61,771 nt of DNA from an uncultured Flavobacteriaceae bacterium (GTDB lineage Bacteria; Bacteroidota; Bacteroidia; Flavobacteriales; Flavobacteriaceae), in NCBI GenBank assembly GCA_905480425.1, contig CAJQQG010000060.1, positions 1 to 61,771 of the forward strand, given 5' to 3'. Below are positions 54,614 to 61,771 of the stretch, piece after piece. Position 1 is the stretch's first letter. The number at the start of each line of letters is the position of its first letter. A program made the position numbers and the translations under genes. Under the pieces are notes generated by a model. It saw only the letters and a list, made by a program, of their open reading frames with translations. It was not told the DNA's origin and did not search any database.

Positions 54614-55225
54614 CTAGGGATAGAGTAAGATTAACGCAATGATAAATAAAATAAGTGATTGAATTTTGTCCCATTTTAAAAAACGATTGCTTAATTTAAA
54701 TTTCTCACCTAATTGGGCAGCTAAAATAGAACAGCTTATAAAAACAAATAATGCTTGAACAAAAAATATACTTCCTAATATCAAAAACTGAAGTGTATAA
54801 GTCCATTCATGATGGAATAAAAATCCTGGAAAAAAACTTAAAAAAAACAAACTCACTTTTGGATTACTTAAATTCATAATAAATCCTGTTAAGAATAAAT
54901 TTTTATGCTTAGAAGGTTTAAGTGAATTATTTTGGTTTTTGATAGAATTTATCCAAATTTGAACTGCTAAATAAATCAAATAGGTAGCTCCTGAAATTTC
55001 AATAACTCGAATAGCATTAGGCTGATGTTTCAATATAGCACCAAGACCCAATACGACTGCCAGGGTATGGATGATAATTCCTGAGGTTAATCCTAAACTT
55101 AATTCCACTCCCTTTTTCCATCCCTTTTGTAAACTAATGCTAATTACAAAAAGTATATCAGGTCCAGGAAATAATGTTAACGAAATAGACGCAAAAAAAA
55201 ACAGTAAAAGGGTATTTAACTCCAA
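54614..55225 (-). CDS. LysE-family amino acid exporter
   Basis: A 203-residue inner-membrane protein with about six hydrophobic segments. The N-terminus ELNTLLLFFFASISLTLFPGPDILFV and the short loop GWKKGVELSLGLTSG are typical of the LysE/RhtB family, which exports amino acids such as lysine, threonine or homoserine. The start is TTG at 55225, giving the usual length of about 205. The frame extends to an ATG at 55354, but that region overlaps the divergent DUF3050 gene and has no family similarity. The substrate is unknown. Confidence 0.87.
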   Translation of the reverse strand: MELNTLLLFFFASISLTLFPGPDILFVISISLQKGWKKGVELSLGLTSGIIIHTLAVVLGLGAILKHQPNAIRVIEISGATYLIYLAVQIWINSIKNQNNSLKPSKHKNLFLTGFIMNLSNPKVSLFFLSFFPGFLFHHEWTYTLQFLILGSIFFVQALFVFISCSILAAQLGEKFKLSNRFLKWDKIQSLILFIIALILLYP

Positions 55226-55281
55226 TAGAAAAAACTTATAAATTAATATATTTGTCCCCGAATATAATATTTTTGAAAAAG

Positions 55282-56061
55282 ATGATAGTTGATATTGAGC
55301 GCAAACTAATTCCTTTGAGGAAAAAACTACAGGAACACAAGATATATAAATCAATAAAAAGCATTGAAGATATTCGCCTCTTTATGGAGCAACATGTTTT
55401 TGCGGTTTGGGATTTTATGTCACTCTTAAAGCAATTGCAAAACCAATTAAGCTGTACCCAAGTTCCATGGCGTCCTTCAGGAAATCCAGAAGCCGCACGT
55501 CTAATAAATGAAATTGTTTGGGGAGAAGAATCTGATCTCAACCGCAAGGGAATTGCTATGAGTCATTTTGAAATGTATTTAGAGTCAATGAAGTCATTAG
55601 GTGCAAATACAAAAGCCATTAAAGAGCTTCAACATCGATTAAAAAAAGGACAAACTATAGATCAAGCTCTAGAAGAGACTAATTTACCCCTACATATTTT
55701 ATCATTTTTAAGGTTTACTTTTGAAGTTGTAAACACTAGAAAAAATCATATTATAGCAGCTGTTTTTACCTTTGGAAGGGAAGATTTAATTCCAGATATG
55801 TTTATTGAAATAATTAAAAATCTGACGGTTCCTAAAGGAGAAGATTTAAGTGATTTAATATATTATTTCGAAAGACATATTGAGGTAGATGCAGATGAAC
55901 ACGGCCCCATGGCCCTAAAGATGGTAACAAACCTTTGTGAAGGTAATATAGATAAAATCACTGAAGCACTTGCCTACTCTAAAAGAGCACTTGAATTAAG
56001 AATTGGTTTATGGGACGGAATTTTAAAAGAAATAGAAAAGCCATTACTTGCTAAACCCTAG
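55282..56061 (+). CDS. DUF3050 protein, heme-oxygenase-like fold
   Basis: A 259-residue, mostly helical protein of the DUF3050 family, which is predicted to adopt the heme oxygenase-like fold. Several helices carry possible metal ligands: FMEQHVFAVWDF (Glu36, His38), MSHFEMYLE (His95), FEVV (Glu148), and RHIEVDADEHGPM (His199, Asp203, Asp205, Glu206, His207). The last cluster is reminiscent of heme-oxygenase-like di-iron oxidases, but no function has been shown for the family. The ATG at 55282 is preferred to upstream TTG codons at 55252 and 55273. It is divergent from the LysE gene. Confidence 0.82.
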   Translation: MIVDIERKLIPLRKKLQEHKIYKSIKSIEDIRLFMEQHVFAVWDFMSLLKQLQNQLSCTQVPWRPSGNPEAARLINEIVWGEESDLNRKGIAMSHFEMYLESMKSLGANTKAIKELQHRLKKGQTIDQALEETNLPLHILSFLRFTFEVVNTRKNHIIAAVFTFGREDLIPDMFIEIIKNLTVPKGEDLSDLIYYFERHIEVDADEHGPMALKMVTNLCEGNIDKITEALAYSKRALELRIGLWDGILKEIEKPLLAKP

Positions 56062-56098
56062 AAACATTTGATATATTTACAATATTAAATAATATCTC

Positions 56099-57082
56099 AT
56101 GAAATACCAGTTATTCCTTCTGTTTTTTATAACTCAATCTGGCTTTTGTCAATTAGAAAAAAATGTTTCAGAATATGCTAAATCCATATCTTCAAAAGAG
56201 CTTAAAGAACTTTTATATGTTTATGCTTCTGATTATTTTGAAGGACGTGAAACTGGTAAACGAGGGCAACATAAAGCAGTAGATTTTATTCGTCAATTTT
56301 ATATTAAGCATAACGTTACTCCCGCGAAAGGAACTGAATATTACTTCCAATCCATGACACTAAATATCAAAGGAGAGGATGTGAAAACTGAAAATGTTGT
56401 AGCTATTATTGAAGGAAGTAAATATCCAGATGAATATATTATACTTTCTTCACATCTAGATCACATTGGTATAGAAAATGGAATCATTAATAACGGTGCA
56501 GATGATGACGGTTCTGGAACTGTGGCCATGCTTGAAATAGCAGAAGCATTTCAAAAAGCCGTAACAGAAGGTTTAGGTCCTAAGAGGTCTATTATCTTTT
56601 TACATGTCACAGGTGAAGAAAAAGGGTTATTAGGTTCAGAATACTATTCAAAAAATCCTTTATATCCATTAGCGAAAACAATGACCGATTTAAATATCGA
56701 CATGATTGGGCGATTAGATCCAAAAAGAATAGATAAAGACCCTAATTATATTTATTTGATTGGCTCAGACAGAATTAGCCAAGAACTTCATGAAATATCG
56801 GAAGCAATTAATGAAAAATACACACAAATTAAATTAGATTACACTTTTAATGATGAAAATGATCCCAATCGTTTTTATGAAAGGAGTGATCATTATAACT
56901 TTGCTAAAAAAAATATTCCAGTTATTTTTTATTTTAATGGTACCCACGAAGATTATCATCAGCCAACTGACACACCCGACAAAATCAATTATGAAATGCT
57001 TGAAAAAAGAACTCATCTTATTTTTTATACTGCCTGGGAATTAGCCAATAGAGAAGAACGAATTAAACTGAAATTAAACTGA
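56099..57082 (+). CDS. M28-family zinc aminopeptidase, exported
   Basis: A 327-residue peptidase with a signal peptide (about 1-18, ending GFCQ). The M28 metal-binding residues are evident: SSHLDHIG, NGADDDGSGTVAMLE (bridging Asp), TGEEKGLLGSEYY (catalytic Glu and metal Glu), DLNIDMIG and the final His in YHQPTDTPDKIN. Members are aminopeptidases acting in periplasm or outside the cell. The last codons lie in an 11-base tandem duplication (57061-57082); without it the C-terminus would read RIKLKTNLIT rather than RIKLKLN. A beta-barrel gene follows after about 16 bases. Confidence 0.92.
   Translation: MKYQLFLLFFITQSGFCQLEKNVSEYAKSISSKELKELLYVYASDYFEGRETGKRGQHKAVDFIRQFYIKHNVTPAKGTEYYFQSMTLNIKGEDVKTENVVAIIEGSKYPDEYIILSSHLDHIGIENGIINNGADDDGSGTVAMLEIAEAFQKAVTEGLGPKRSIIFLHVTGEEKGLLGSEYYSKNPLYPLAKTMTDLNIDMIGRLDPKRIDKDPNYIYLIGSDRISQELHEISEAINEKYTQIKLDYTFNDENDPNRFYERSDHYNFAKKNIPVIFYFNGTHEDYHQPTDTPDKINYEMLEKRTHLIFYTAWELANREERIKLKLN
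57061..57082. repeat. 11-base tandem duplication at the end of the M28 gene
   Basis: AATTAAACTGA occurs twice in direct succession. The second copy provides the stop codon of the M28 peptidase. It lies just before the start-less beta-barrel gene. Confidence 0.9.
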
Positions 57083-57098
57083 AAACAAATTTAATAAC

Positions 57099-57743
57099 AT
57101 AATAATCTCAAGATATATAACCTTATTTTTTTTATTATTTTTTTCGATATCATTAAGTGCACAATCTGATATAGAAGAAGAAAGTTTTAATGATTCGGAT
57201 TCATTAAAAATTAAAAGAATTTCAATTGGTATTAAATTAGGAATTCCTAATATCGCTGGGATGTCTTCGGAAATTGTTCTACCAATATTAAACAATCATT
57301 TTACACCCTATATAGATTACTCCAGTTCTAATTTACCTTCTGGAGATACAAAAACTAGCTTTTCGTTTATTGAGTATGGTATAAAATATTATTTTGGTGA
57401 AAAAGGACATGGTCTTTTTGCTAGTTTAGGACAAAGTAAATTAGATGCTAATTTTACATTTAAGGAACTCTTTTTTAGTGATAACACTATGTCTACTTTC
57501 GGGTCAGCTAAAGTCCCTCTTGGATTAAACACTACCAATCTAAAATTAGGTATAAAAACAGGAGATGCTTTTTTCTTCCGCTTTGAGATAGGATATGGAA
57601 TTGGAGATATTCCAAGTGAATTGAAATTCAATGTAAATACTAATGGAATAAATAAATCCTTTACAGAAGAAAGACCTGCAATCCCTGGTCTAAGTTCTGG
57701 AGGAATACTTTTAGCAAATTTTGGTTTTGGTTTTGCTTTTTAA
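57099..57743 (+). CDS. Outer-membrane beta-barrel-like protein without a canonical start codon
   Basis: The frame is open from 57078 to the stop at 57743. Residues coded before the first ATG (57261) form a clear signal peptide, ISRYITLFFLLFFSISLSAQ, then an acidic segment and ISIGIKLGIPNIAG. The whole product of about 214 residues looks like a small barrel, with alternating strands and an aromatic C-terminal end (ANFGFGFAF). But no ATG, GTG or TTG precedes the signal: only ATA (57099, 57102) and ATC (57105). Either an AUA/AUC start is used, or the start codon was lost and this is a recent pseudogene; starting at 57261 would remove the signal peptide. The real start is uncertain. Confidence 0.65.
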   Translation: MIISRYITLFFLLFFSISLSAQSDIEEESFNDSDSLKIKRISIGIKLGIPNIAGMSSEIVLPILNNHFTPYIDYSSSNLPSGDTKTSFSFIEYGIKYYFGEKGHGLFASLGQSKLDANFTFKELFFSDNTMSTFGSAKVPLGLNTTNLKLGIKTGDAFFFRFEIGYGIGDIPSELKFNVNTNGINKSFTEERPAIPGLSSGGILLANFGFGFAF

Positions 57744-57764
57744 ATTTAATTAGATAATTAAATT
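57743..57764. repeat. Perfect 10-bp inverted repeat upstream of the TonB receptor gene
   Basis: AATTTAATTA-GA-TAATTAAATT, just after the barrel gene stop and 45 bases before the -7 box at 57809. All A/T. It could be a weak terminator or an operator. Confidence 0.5.
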
Positions 57765-57808
57765 AATGTTAAATCAATTACGGAAATCATTCAACTAATT
57801 TTTAAAAC

Positions 57809-57816
57809 TATATTTG
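57809..57816 (+). promoter_or_regulatory. -7 promoter box for the TonB receptor gene
   Basis: TATATTTG fits TAnnTTTG and lies 11 bases before the ATG 57828. Confidence 0.5.
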
Positions 57817-57827
57817 CCCTATTTTTT

Positions 57828-60227
57828 ATGCAAACCATTAAATTGAATTATTATATCAAACTGTATATTTTTTTTGTTTTAATTTTTTTATTATTTGGTT
57901 CATTTTTAATAGGTCAAGAAAGAGTAACATTAAGCGGCTATATTACTGACAGCGAAAGTAATGAAACTCTTTTTGGAGTTAATGTTATCTTTCCAAAACT
58001 ACAATTTGGTACTACAACTAATGAATATGGTTTTTATTCCATTTCAGTACCCAAAGGTATTCATGAAATTAGAATATCCTATTTAGGTTTTAATGGAATT
58101 CAACAAGAAATAAATATTGAACAACAACTTACCCAAAACTTCAAGTTAGCGCCTGCATTCGAATTACTTGATGAAGTAATTGTTGAGGTTGATGTTGAAA
58201 AACTAAACATTAGAAGTCCTCAAATGAGCGTAAATAAGCTTGCAATAAATACTATACAAAGTATTCCTGCCGCATTAGGAGAGGTTGACATCATCAAATC
58301 TATCACCCTACTCCCTGGAGTAACTAGTGGTGGTGAAGGGGCTTCTGGTTTTAATGTTAGAGGAGGAGCAGCTGATCAAAATTTGATTTTATTAGATGAA
58401 GCCATAATCTTTAATTCATCTCACCTTTTTGGTTTTTTCTCTGTCTTTAATCCAGATGCAATCAAAGACATTAGACTTTACAAAGGAGGAATTCCTGCCA
58501 ACTATGGTGGCCGTGTAGCTTCTGTACTTAATATTTATCAAAAAGATGGGAACAGTAATAAGGTTAAGGCTCAAGGTGGTCTTGGGTTAATATCAAGTAG
58601 GTTGTTAGTCGAAGGTCCTCTAAAAAAAGAAAAAGGCTCCTTTTTAATCGCAGGGAGAAGCAGCTATGCACACCTCTTTTTACCCCTAATTGATAGTATC
58701 GATAATAGTATTGCCTATTTCTATGACTTAAACACCAAATTGAGTTACAAGATTAATGAAAACAACAATATATATCTCTCTGGTTATTTTGGGAGAGATG
58801 TCTTTGATATTTCAAATCTTTTTGATGTTCGCTTTGGTAATTCAGTTGCTAATTTTAGATGGAACCATCTATTTACTAAAAGGTTATTTTCAAACCTTTC
58901 GTTAATTTATTCTAATTATGATTATACCTTAGACTTTGGACTTGCCAATTTTGATTGGAATTTGGGTATCAATAATTTTAACTTAAAATATGACTTTAAA
59001 TATTATCTAAGTGATAAATTAACTTTGGAATATGGTCTAAATAGCATTTATTACAAATTTGATCCAGGCTTAATTAGTCCTACCAGTGAGACTAGTGGCA
59101 TAACAAAAAATAAATTAACGAATAAATTTGCTTTTGAAAATGCTCTATATGGAAGTGTTAAATTTCAATTAAATCCAAAAATAAATGTTCAAGTAGGAAC
59201 GCGCTTTAGTAGTTTTTTAAGGTTGGGGCAAGAACTTAATTTATATCAAAACGATACGCCTTTACTTTATAATAGTTATTTAAAAATTTATGAAACTGCA
59301 AATCCAATCGGAATTACTAACTATGACAAAAGAGAAGTCATTAAGCCATTTTATAATCTTGAACCAAGAGTGGCCGTTTCCTTTCAGCTGAGTCAAGACC
59401 AATCTATTAAAACGAGTTATAATCGGATGGCACAATACCTGCATTTGATTTCAAACACTAACTCCCCTACTCCAATTGATGTATGGGCTCCTAGTGGAAC
59501 TTTTATTAAACCACAGCTTTTAAATCAAATCGCTTTAGGATATTTTAAAACCTTTAAAAACAACCGCTATAATTTGGAAATCGAAGGTTTTTACAAAGAC
59601 ATTCAAAACCGTTTAGATTATATTGATGGAGCTGGATTAATTGCCAACAACGCAATTGAACAAGTGCTTTTAAATGGAGAAGCTAGAGCAAAAGGGATAG
59701 AGGTCTTGTTTAAAAAAAATGAAGGAAAATTAACGGGATGGATTGCTTATACTCTTTCAAAATCTGAACAAAGAACTCCAGGAAGAACGTCTATAGAGAC
59801 TGGAATTAATAATGGTAATTGGTATTATACACCCTATGATAAAACGCATGATTTGTCAATAACTACAAATTATCAAATTAATAAAAAATGGGATATAAAC
59901 GTCAATTTCATTTACCAAACTGGTCAGCCTGTTACCTACCCAAATGCTCAGTATCAATTTTTAGATTTTTCAATTGCGAATTATGCCCCAAGAAACAGTA
60001 GTAGATTAGATGATTACCATCGTTTTGATCTTTCAGCAGTATATTCTCCACAAAAAGAAAATAGAGCTTACAATGGGCAATGGGTTTTTGGAATATACAA
60101 TCTGTATAACCGACAAAATGCTGCATCCGTAAGTTTTCAAAAAAATAATGAAACAGGGCTTAATGAAGCTATAAGGTTATCCATTTTCGGAATTATACCT
60201 TCTATAACCTATAACTTCAAATTTTAA
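57828..60227 (+). CDS. TonB-dependent receptor with carboxypeptidase-like N-terminal domain
   Basis: A 799-residue outer-membrane receptor. The signal peptide covers about 1-30. A CarboxypepD_reg-like domain (about 32-110; VTLSGYITDSESNETLFGVNV) precedes the plug (about 125-230; LLPGVTSGGEGASGFNVRGG and DQNLILLDEA) and the 22-strand barrel (about 250-799), which ends in the C-terminal aromatic NFKF. There is no SusC-type TonB box domain and no SusD partner, so the cargo is not necessarily a glycan. The paired DUF4249 lipoprotein follows after 3 bases, a common flavobacterial pair of unknown ligand. Confidence 0.93.
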   Translation: MQTIKLNYYIKLYIFFVLIFLLFGSFLIGQERVTLSGYITDSESNETLFGVNVIFPKLQFGTTTNEYGFYSISVPKGIHEIRISYLGFNGIQQEINIEQQLTQNFKLAPAFELLDEVIVEVDVEKLNIRSPQMSVNKLAINTIQSIPAALGEVDIIKSITLLPGVTSGGEGASGFNVRGGAADQNLILLDEAIIFNSSHLFGFFSVFNPDAIKDIRLYKGGIPANYGGRVASVLNIYQKDGNSNKVKAQGGLGLISSRLLVEGPLKKEKGSFLIAGRSSYAHLFLPLIDSIDNSIAYFYDLNTKLSYKINENNNIYLSGYFGRDVFDISNLFDVRFGNSVANFRWNHLFTKRLFSNLSLIYSNYDYTLDFGLANFDWNLGINNFNLKYDFKYYLSDKLTLEYGLNSIYYKFDPGLISPTSETSGITKNKLTNKFAFENALYGSVKFQLNPKINVQVGTRFSSFLRLGQELNLYQNDTPLLYNSYLKIYETANPIGITNYDKREVIKPFYNLEPRVAVSFQLSQDQSIKTSYNRMAQYLHLISNTNSPTPIDVWAPSGTFIKPQLLNQIALGYFKTFKNNRYNLEIEGFYKDIQNRLDYIDGAGLIANNAIEQVLLNGEARAKGIEVLFKKNEGKLTGWIAYTLSKSEQRTPGRTSIETGINNGNWYYTPYDKTHDLSITTNYQINKKWDINVNFIYQTGQPVTYPNAQYQFLDFSIANYAPRNSSRLDDYHRFDLSAVYSPQKENRAYNGQWVFGIYNLYNRQNAASVSFQKNNETGLNEAIRLSIFGIIPSITYNFKF

Positions 60228-60230
60228 TTT

Positions 60231-61046
60231 ATGAGAAATAGCTTTTATTTAATAATTTGTGTTTTTCTGTTTTCAAAATGTGAAGATCCCATTGAAGTAA
60301 ATGTATTTGACTCAGAGCCCCTCCTAGTTGTTGAGGCTCAAATAAACTGGATTAAAGAAACTCAAAAAACAGAACAAGAAGTTATTTTATCTCTTAGCTC
60401 TTCTTATTTTTCAAATACTTACGAACCTGCTTTAGGTGCTGAAGTTAATATATTAGATTCAAACGAAAATACTTATATTTTTTCTGAGGATTTAGAAGCC
60501 CCAGGTCATTATTTTCCATTAGACACTATTCCTTATCTTCTTAACCAAGAGCTTAAGCTAAACATTACCTATAAAGGCCAAGAATTTATTGGTACTGAAT
60601 CACTAATTTCTGTTTCAACTATTGATAGTATCTCTCAAAAACCAATATTCTTTTTTGGGGAAGAAAGAATACAGCTCGATGCTTTTTGTATTGATCCAAA
60701 AAATGAAAAAAATTATACATTCTTTGAATTTTCAGGAGAATCAATAGAAATTACTGAATTCAATGTTTATAGAGATGATTTTAATGACGGTTTTATTTAT
60801 AATGGTTTCTTATTCGGGAGCGATTTTGAAATAAGTGATGAAATACGTTTTCGCCAGTATGGATTATCAAAAAGAGGTTATAATTACTGGAACTTATTAA
60901 TTAATCAAAACACTCAAGGGAGTCCTTTTGCCACAGTGCCTGTTAACCTAAGTGGAAATATAATAAACCTTACAAATCCAAACGCTAATCCTTTGGGATA
61001 TTTTAGAGCTTCTGAAGTTTCTGAAGTAATATATTTAGTTAAATAA
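60231..61046 (+). CDS. DUF4249 lipoprotein, partner of the TonB receptor
   Basis: A 271-residue exported protein. The signal sequence is followed by Cys17 (LFSKC), a lipobox with an unusual Lys before the cysteine. The rest is a beta-rich DUF4249 domain, starting EDPIEVNVF and LLVVEAQINW. Members are found next to TonB-dependent receptors in Bacteroidota and are thought to act with them at the cell surface, like SusD with SusC; the ligand is unknown. It begins 3 bases after the receptor gene, on the same transcript. Confidence 0.88.
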   Translation: MRNSFYLIICVFLFSKCEDPIEVNVFDSEPLLVVEAQINWIKETQKTEQEVILSLSSSYFSNTYEPALGAEVNILDSNENTYIFSEDLEAPGHYFPLDTIPYLLNQELKLNITYKGQEFIGTESLISVSTIDSISQKPIFFFGEERIQLDAFCIDPKNEKNYTFFEFSGESIEITEFNVYRDDFNDGFIYNGFLFGSDFEISDEIRFRQYGLSKRGYNYWNLLINQNTQGSPFATVPVNLSGNIINLTNPNANPLGYFRASEVSEVIYLVK

Positions 61047-61147
61047 TTGAACTATAAATCAGCTGTGTTTTTAATGTTTATTGTAAAGAAAAATAGTCTG
61101 ATTTACCAGTTAATTATAAAAATTAGTTTTTTTTAAAAATCTATTTT

Positions 61148-61591
61148 TTAGATATCTTTCAATGCTGTTTTTTTGAAAATCTCATAAGTTTTTATATCAT
61201 CTACAAAAGTTTGACTAGGAGATTTATCAAAATTTTCCTTAAACCAATCAAGAGCTATATTATTATATTCTATATCAAGGTGTTTTTTAGACCAAATAGA
61301 CAAATCATAAATAAGTGGATATAAATCAATTCCTGCTGATGTTAAAAAATACTTTTTAACTTTTTTGTCTTCAGGAACTCTATAAAACTCAATTAAATTA
61401 AAACTTAATAATTTTTTTAGACGGTTAGTTAGAATATTTGATGAGATTTTTTCGGGAGAAATCATAAACTCAGAAAATGTTGTGCGTTGAAGAAACAAAT
61501 CTCGAATTATCAAAAGAGACCATGCATCTCCAATAATGTCAAGTGAAGAACTTATGGGGCATCCTGATCTGTTATGTATATTTTTAATCAT
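61148..61591 (-). CDS. HxlR-family winged-helix transcriptional regulator
   Basis: A 147-residue regulator. The N-terminal cysteine in SGCPISSSLDIIGDAWSLLIIRD followed by the winged helix (ISPEKISSNILTNRLKKL, then VKKYFLTSAGIDLYPLI) matches the HxlR family, whose members often respond to redox or aldehydes by that cysteine. The C-terminal extension (about 115-147) is longer than usual. The next gene leftward on this strand is absent; upstream is a RidA-like gene on the same strand, so the two may be related by control, but the target is unknown. Confidence 0.9.
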   Translation of the reverse strand: MIKNIHNRSGCPISSSLDIIGDAWSLLIIRDLFLQRTTFSEFMISPEKISSNILTNRLKKLLSFNLIEFYRVPEDKKVKKYFLTSAGIDLYPLIYDLSIWSKKHLDIEYNNIALDWFKENFDKSPSQTFVDDIKTYEIFKKTALKDI

Positions 61592-61657
61592 ATTAATAAT
61601 TTAATTTTAATTATATTTAAATTACGTTATAAAAAACCATAATCATTAAAATGATTT

Positions 61658-61771
61658 CTAGTATTTATTTTTTAAAGTCGCCATGCACTCAATCTCAATC
61701 TTTGCATTCAAGGCTAATCCACTCCCTGCAAAAGCACTTCTAGAGGGCAATTTTTCTTCTTTAAAGAAAGT
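61658..61771 (-). CDS. RidA-family protein, C-terminal end (partial)
   Basis: The last 37 codons of a leftward gene that continues beyond the window. The sequence KLPSRSAFAGSGLALNAKIE then IECMATLK matches the C-terminal part of RidA/YjgF proteins, including the Arg that binds substrate carboxylates (PSRSAF). RidA hydrolyses reactive enamines/imines from PLP enzymes; more distant family members have other roles. The gene precedes the HxlR regulator on the same strand with a 66-base gap. Confidence 0.82.
   Translation of the reverse strand, partial: TFFKEEKLPSRSAFAGSGLALNAKIEIECMATLKNKY

Noticed and set aside
55226-55354. Longer LysE start at ATG 55354
   Set aside because: It would overlap the divergent DUF3050 gene and adds residues with no family similarity. 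TTG 55225 gives the normal length.
1-61771. CRISPR arrays, insertion sequences, prophage or toxin-antitoxin genes
   Set aside because: No regularly spaced repeats, transposase, integrase, capsid or toxin-like frames were found. The window looks like stable core chromosome.

Overview
The window comes from an AT-rich member of the Bacteroidota, almost certainly a marine-type Flavobacteriaceae. Lineage markers are the LpxC-FabZ fusion, the T9SS regulator PorX, GldF/GldG gliding proteins, a split transketolase, a DUF4249 lipoprotein paired with a TonB-dependent receptor, thrombospondin-3-type Asp repeats on a lipoprotein, and promoters of the form TTG-N18/19-TAnnTTTG with very short 5' leaders. 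Gene density is high: no gene-free stretch exceeds 300 bases. There is no phage, insertion sequence, CRISPR array or rRNA.

Layout. 1-1184: start of a histidine operon (hisG, hisD) behind a His-rich leader peptide and attenuator. 1210-8767: an envelope/lipid block read leftward (HD hydrolase, lpxD, lpxC-fabZ, lpxA, efp, sucD, fabG, prohibitin-like SPFH protein). 8800-11132: divergent porX, tsaE and a DUF4258 gene. 11119-17883: proline dehydrogenase, pcm, a Gfo/Idh/MocA oxidoreductase, a YggS-type PLP protein, an exonuclease/GIY-YIG fusion, a voltage-gated K+ channel and miaA. 18068-24467: purC-phoH, then divergently a SAM hydrolase, a fused gldF-gldG and dnaN. 24487-26798: an overlapping pair of PLP enzymes fitting the first two steps of sulfonolipid (capnine) synthesis. 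26845-34441: prolyl oligopeptidase, threonine aldolase, a large zinc protease and an ABC-F protein. 34587-44480: prfB with a programmed frameshift, a HAD phosphatase, a GNAT enzyme, dnaB, accA, an EamA exporter, an LptF/G permease, tgt and split transketolase. 44557-47165: FKBP lipoprotein, S4 protein, phosphoribosyltransferase, aroK and three tRNAs (Lys, Lys, Leu). 47212-49482: a CarH-like B12-binding MerR regulator with crtB and crtZ. 49483-61771: SurA-type chaperones, a tiny secreted protein, guaB, HMG-CoA lyase, LysE exporter, DUF3050 protein, M28 peptidase, a beta-barrel with no normal start codon, TonB receptor/DUF4249, an HxlR regulator and the end of a RidA gene.

Working together. Several loci serve the cell surface and gliding: lipid A synthesis, LPS export, fatty acid synthesis, PorX control of type IX secretion, GldFG, and the probable sulfonolipid genes. 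The carotenoid genes lie behind a candidate light sensor. Most other genes are conserved housekeeping. I see no clearly undescribed multi-gene system. The best leads are the CarH-crtB-crtZ unit without crtI, the coupled sulfonolipid pair, the gldFG fusion, the beta-barrel gene lacking ATG/GTG/TTG, the weakened prfB frameshift site and the his attenuator.
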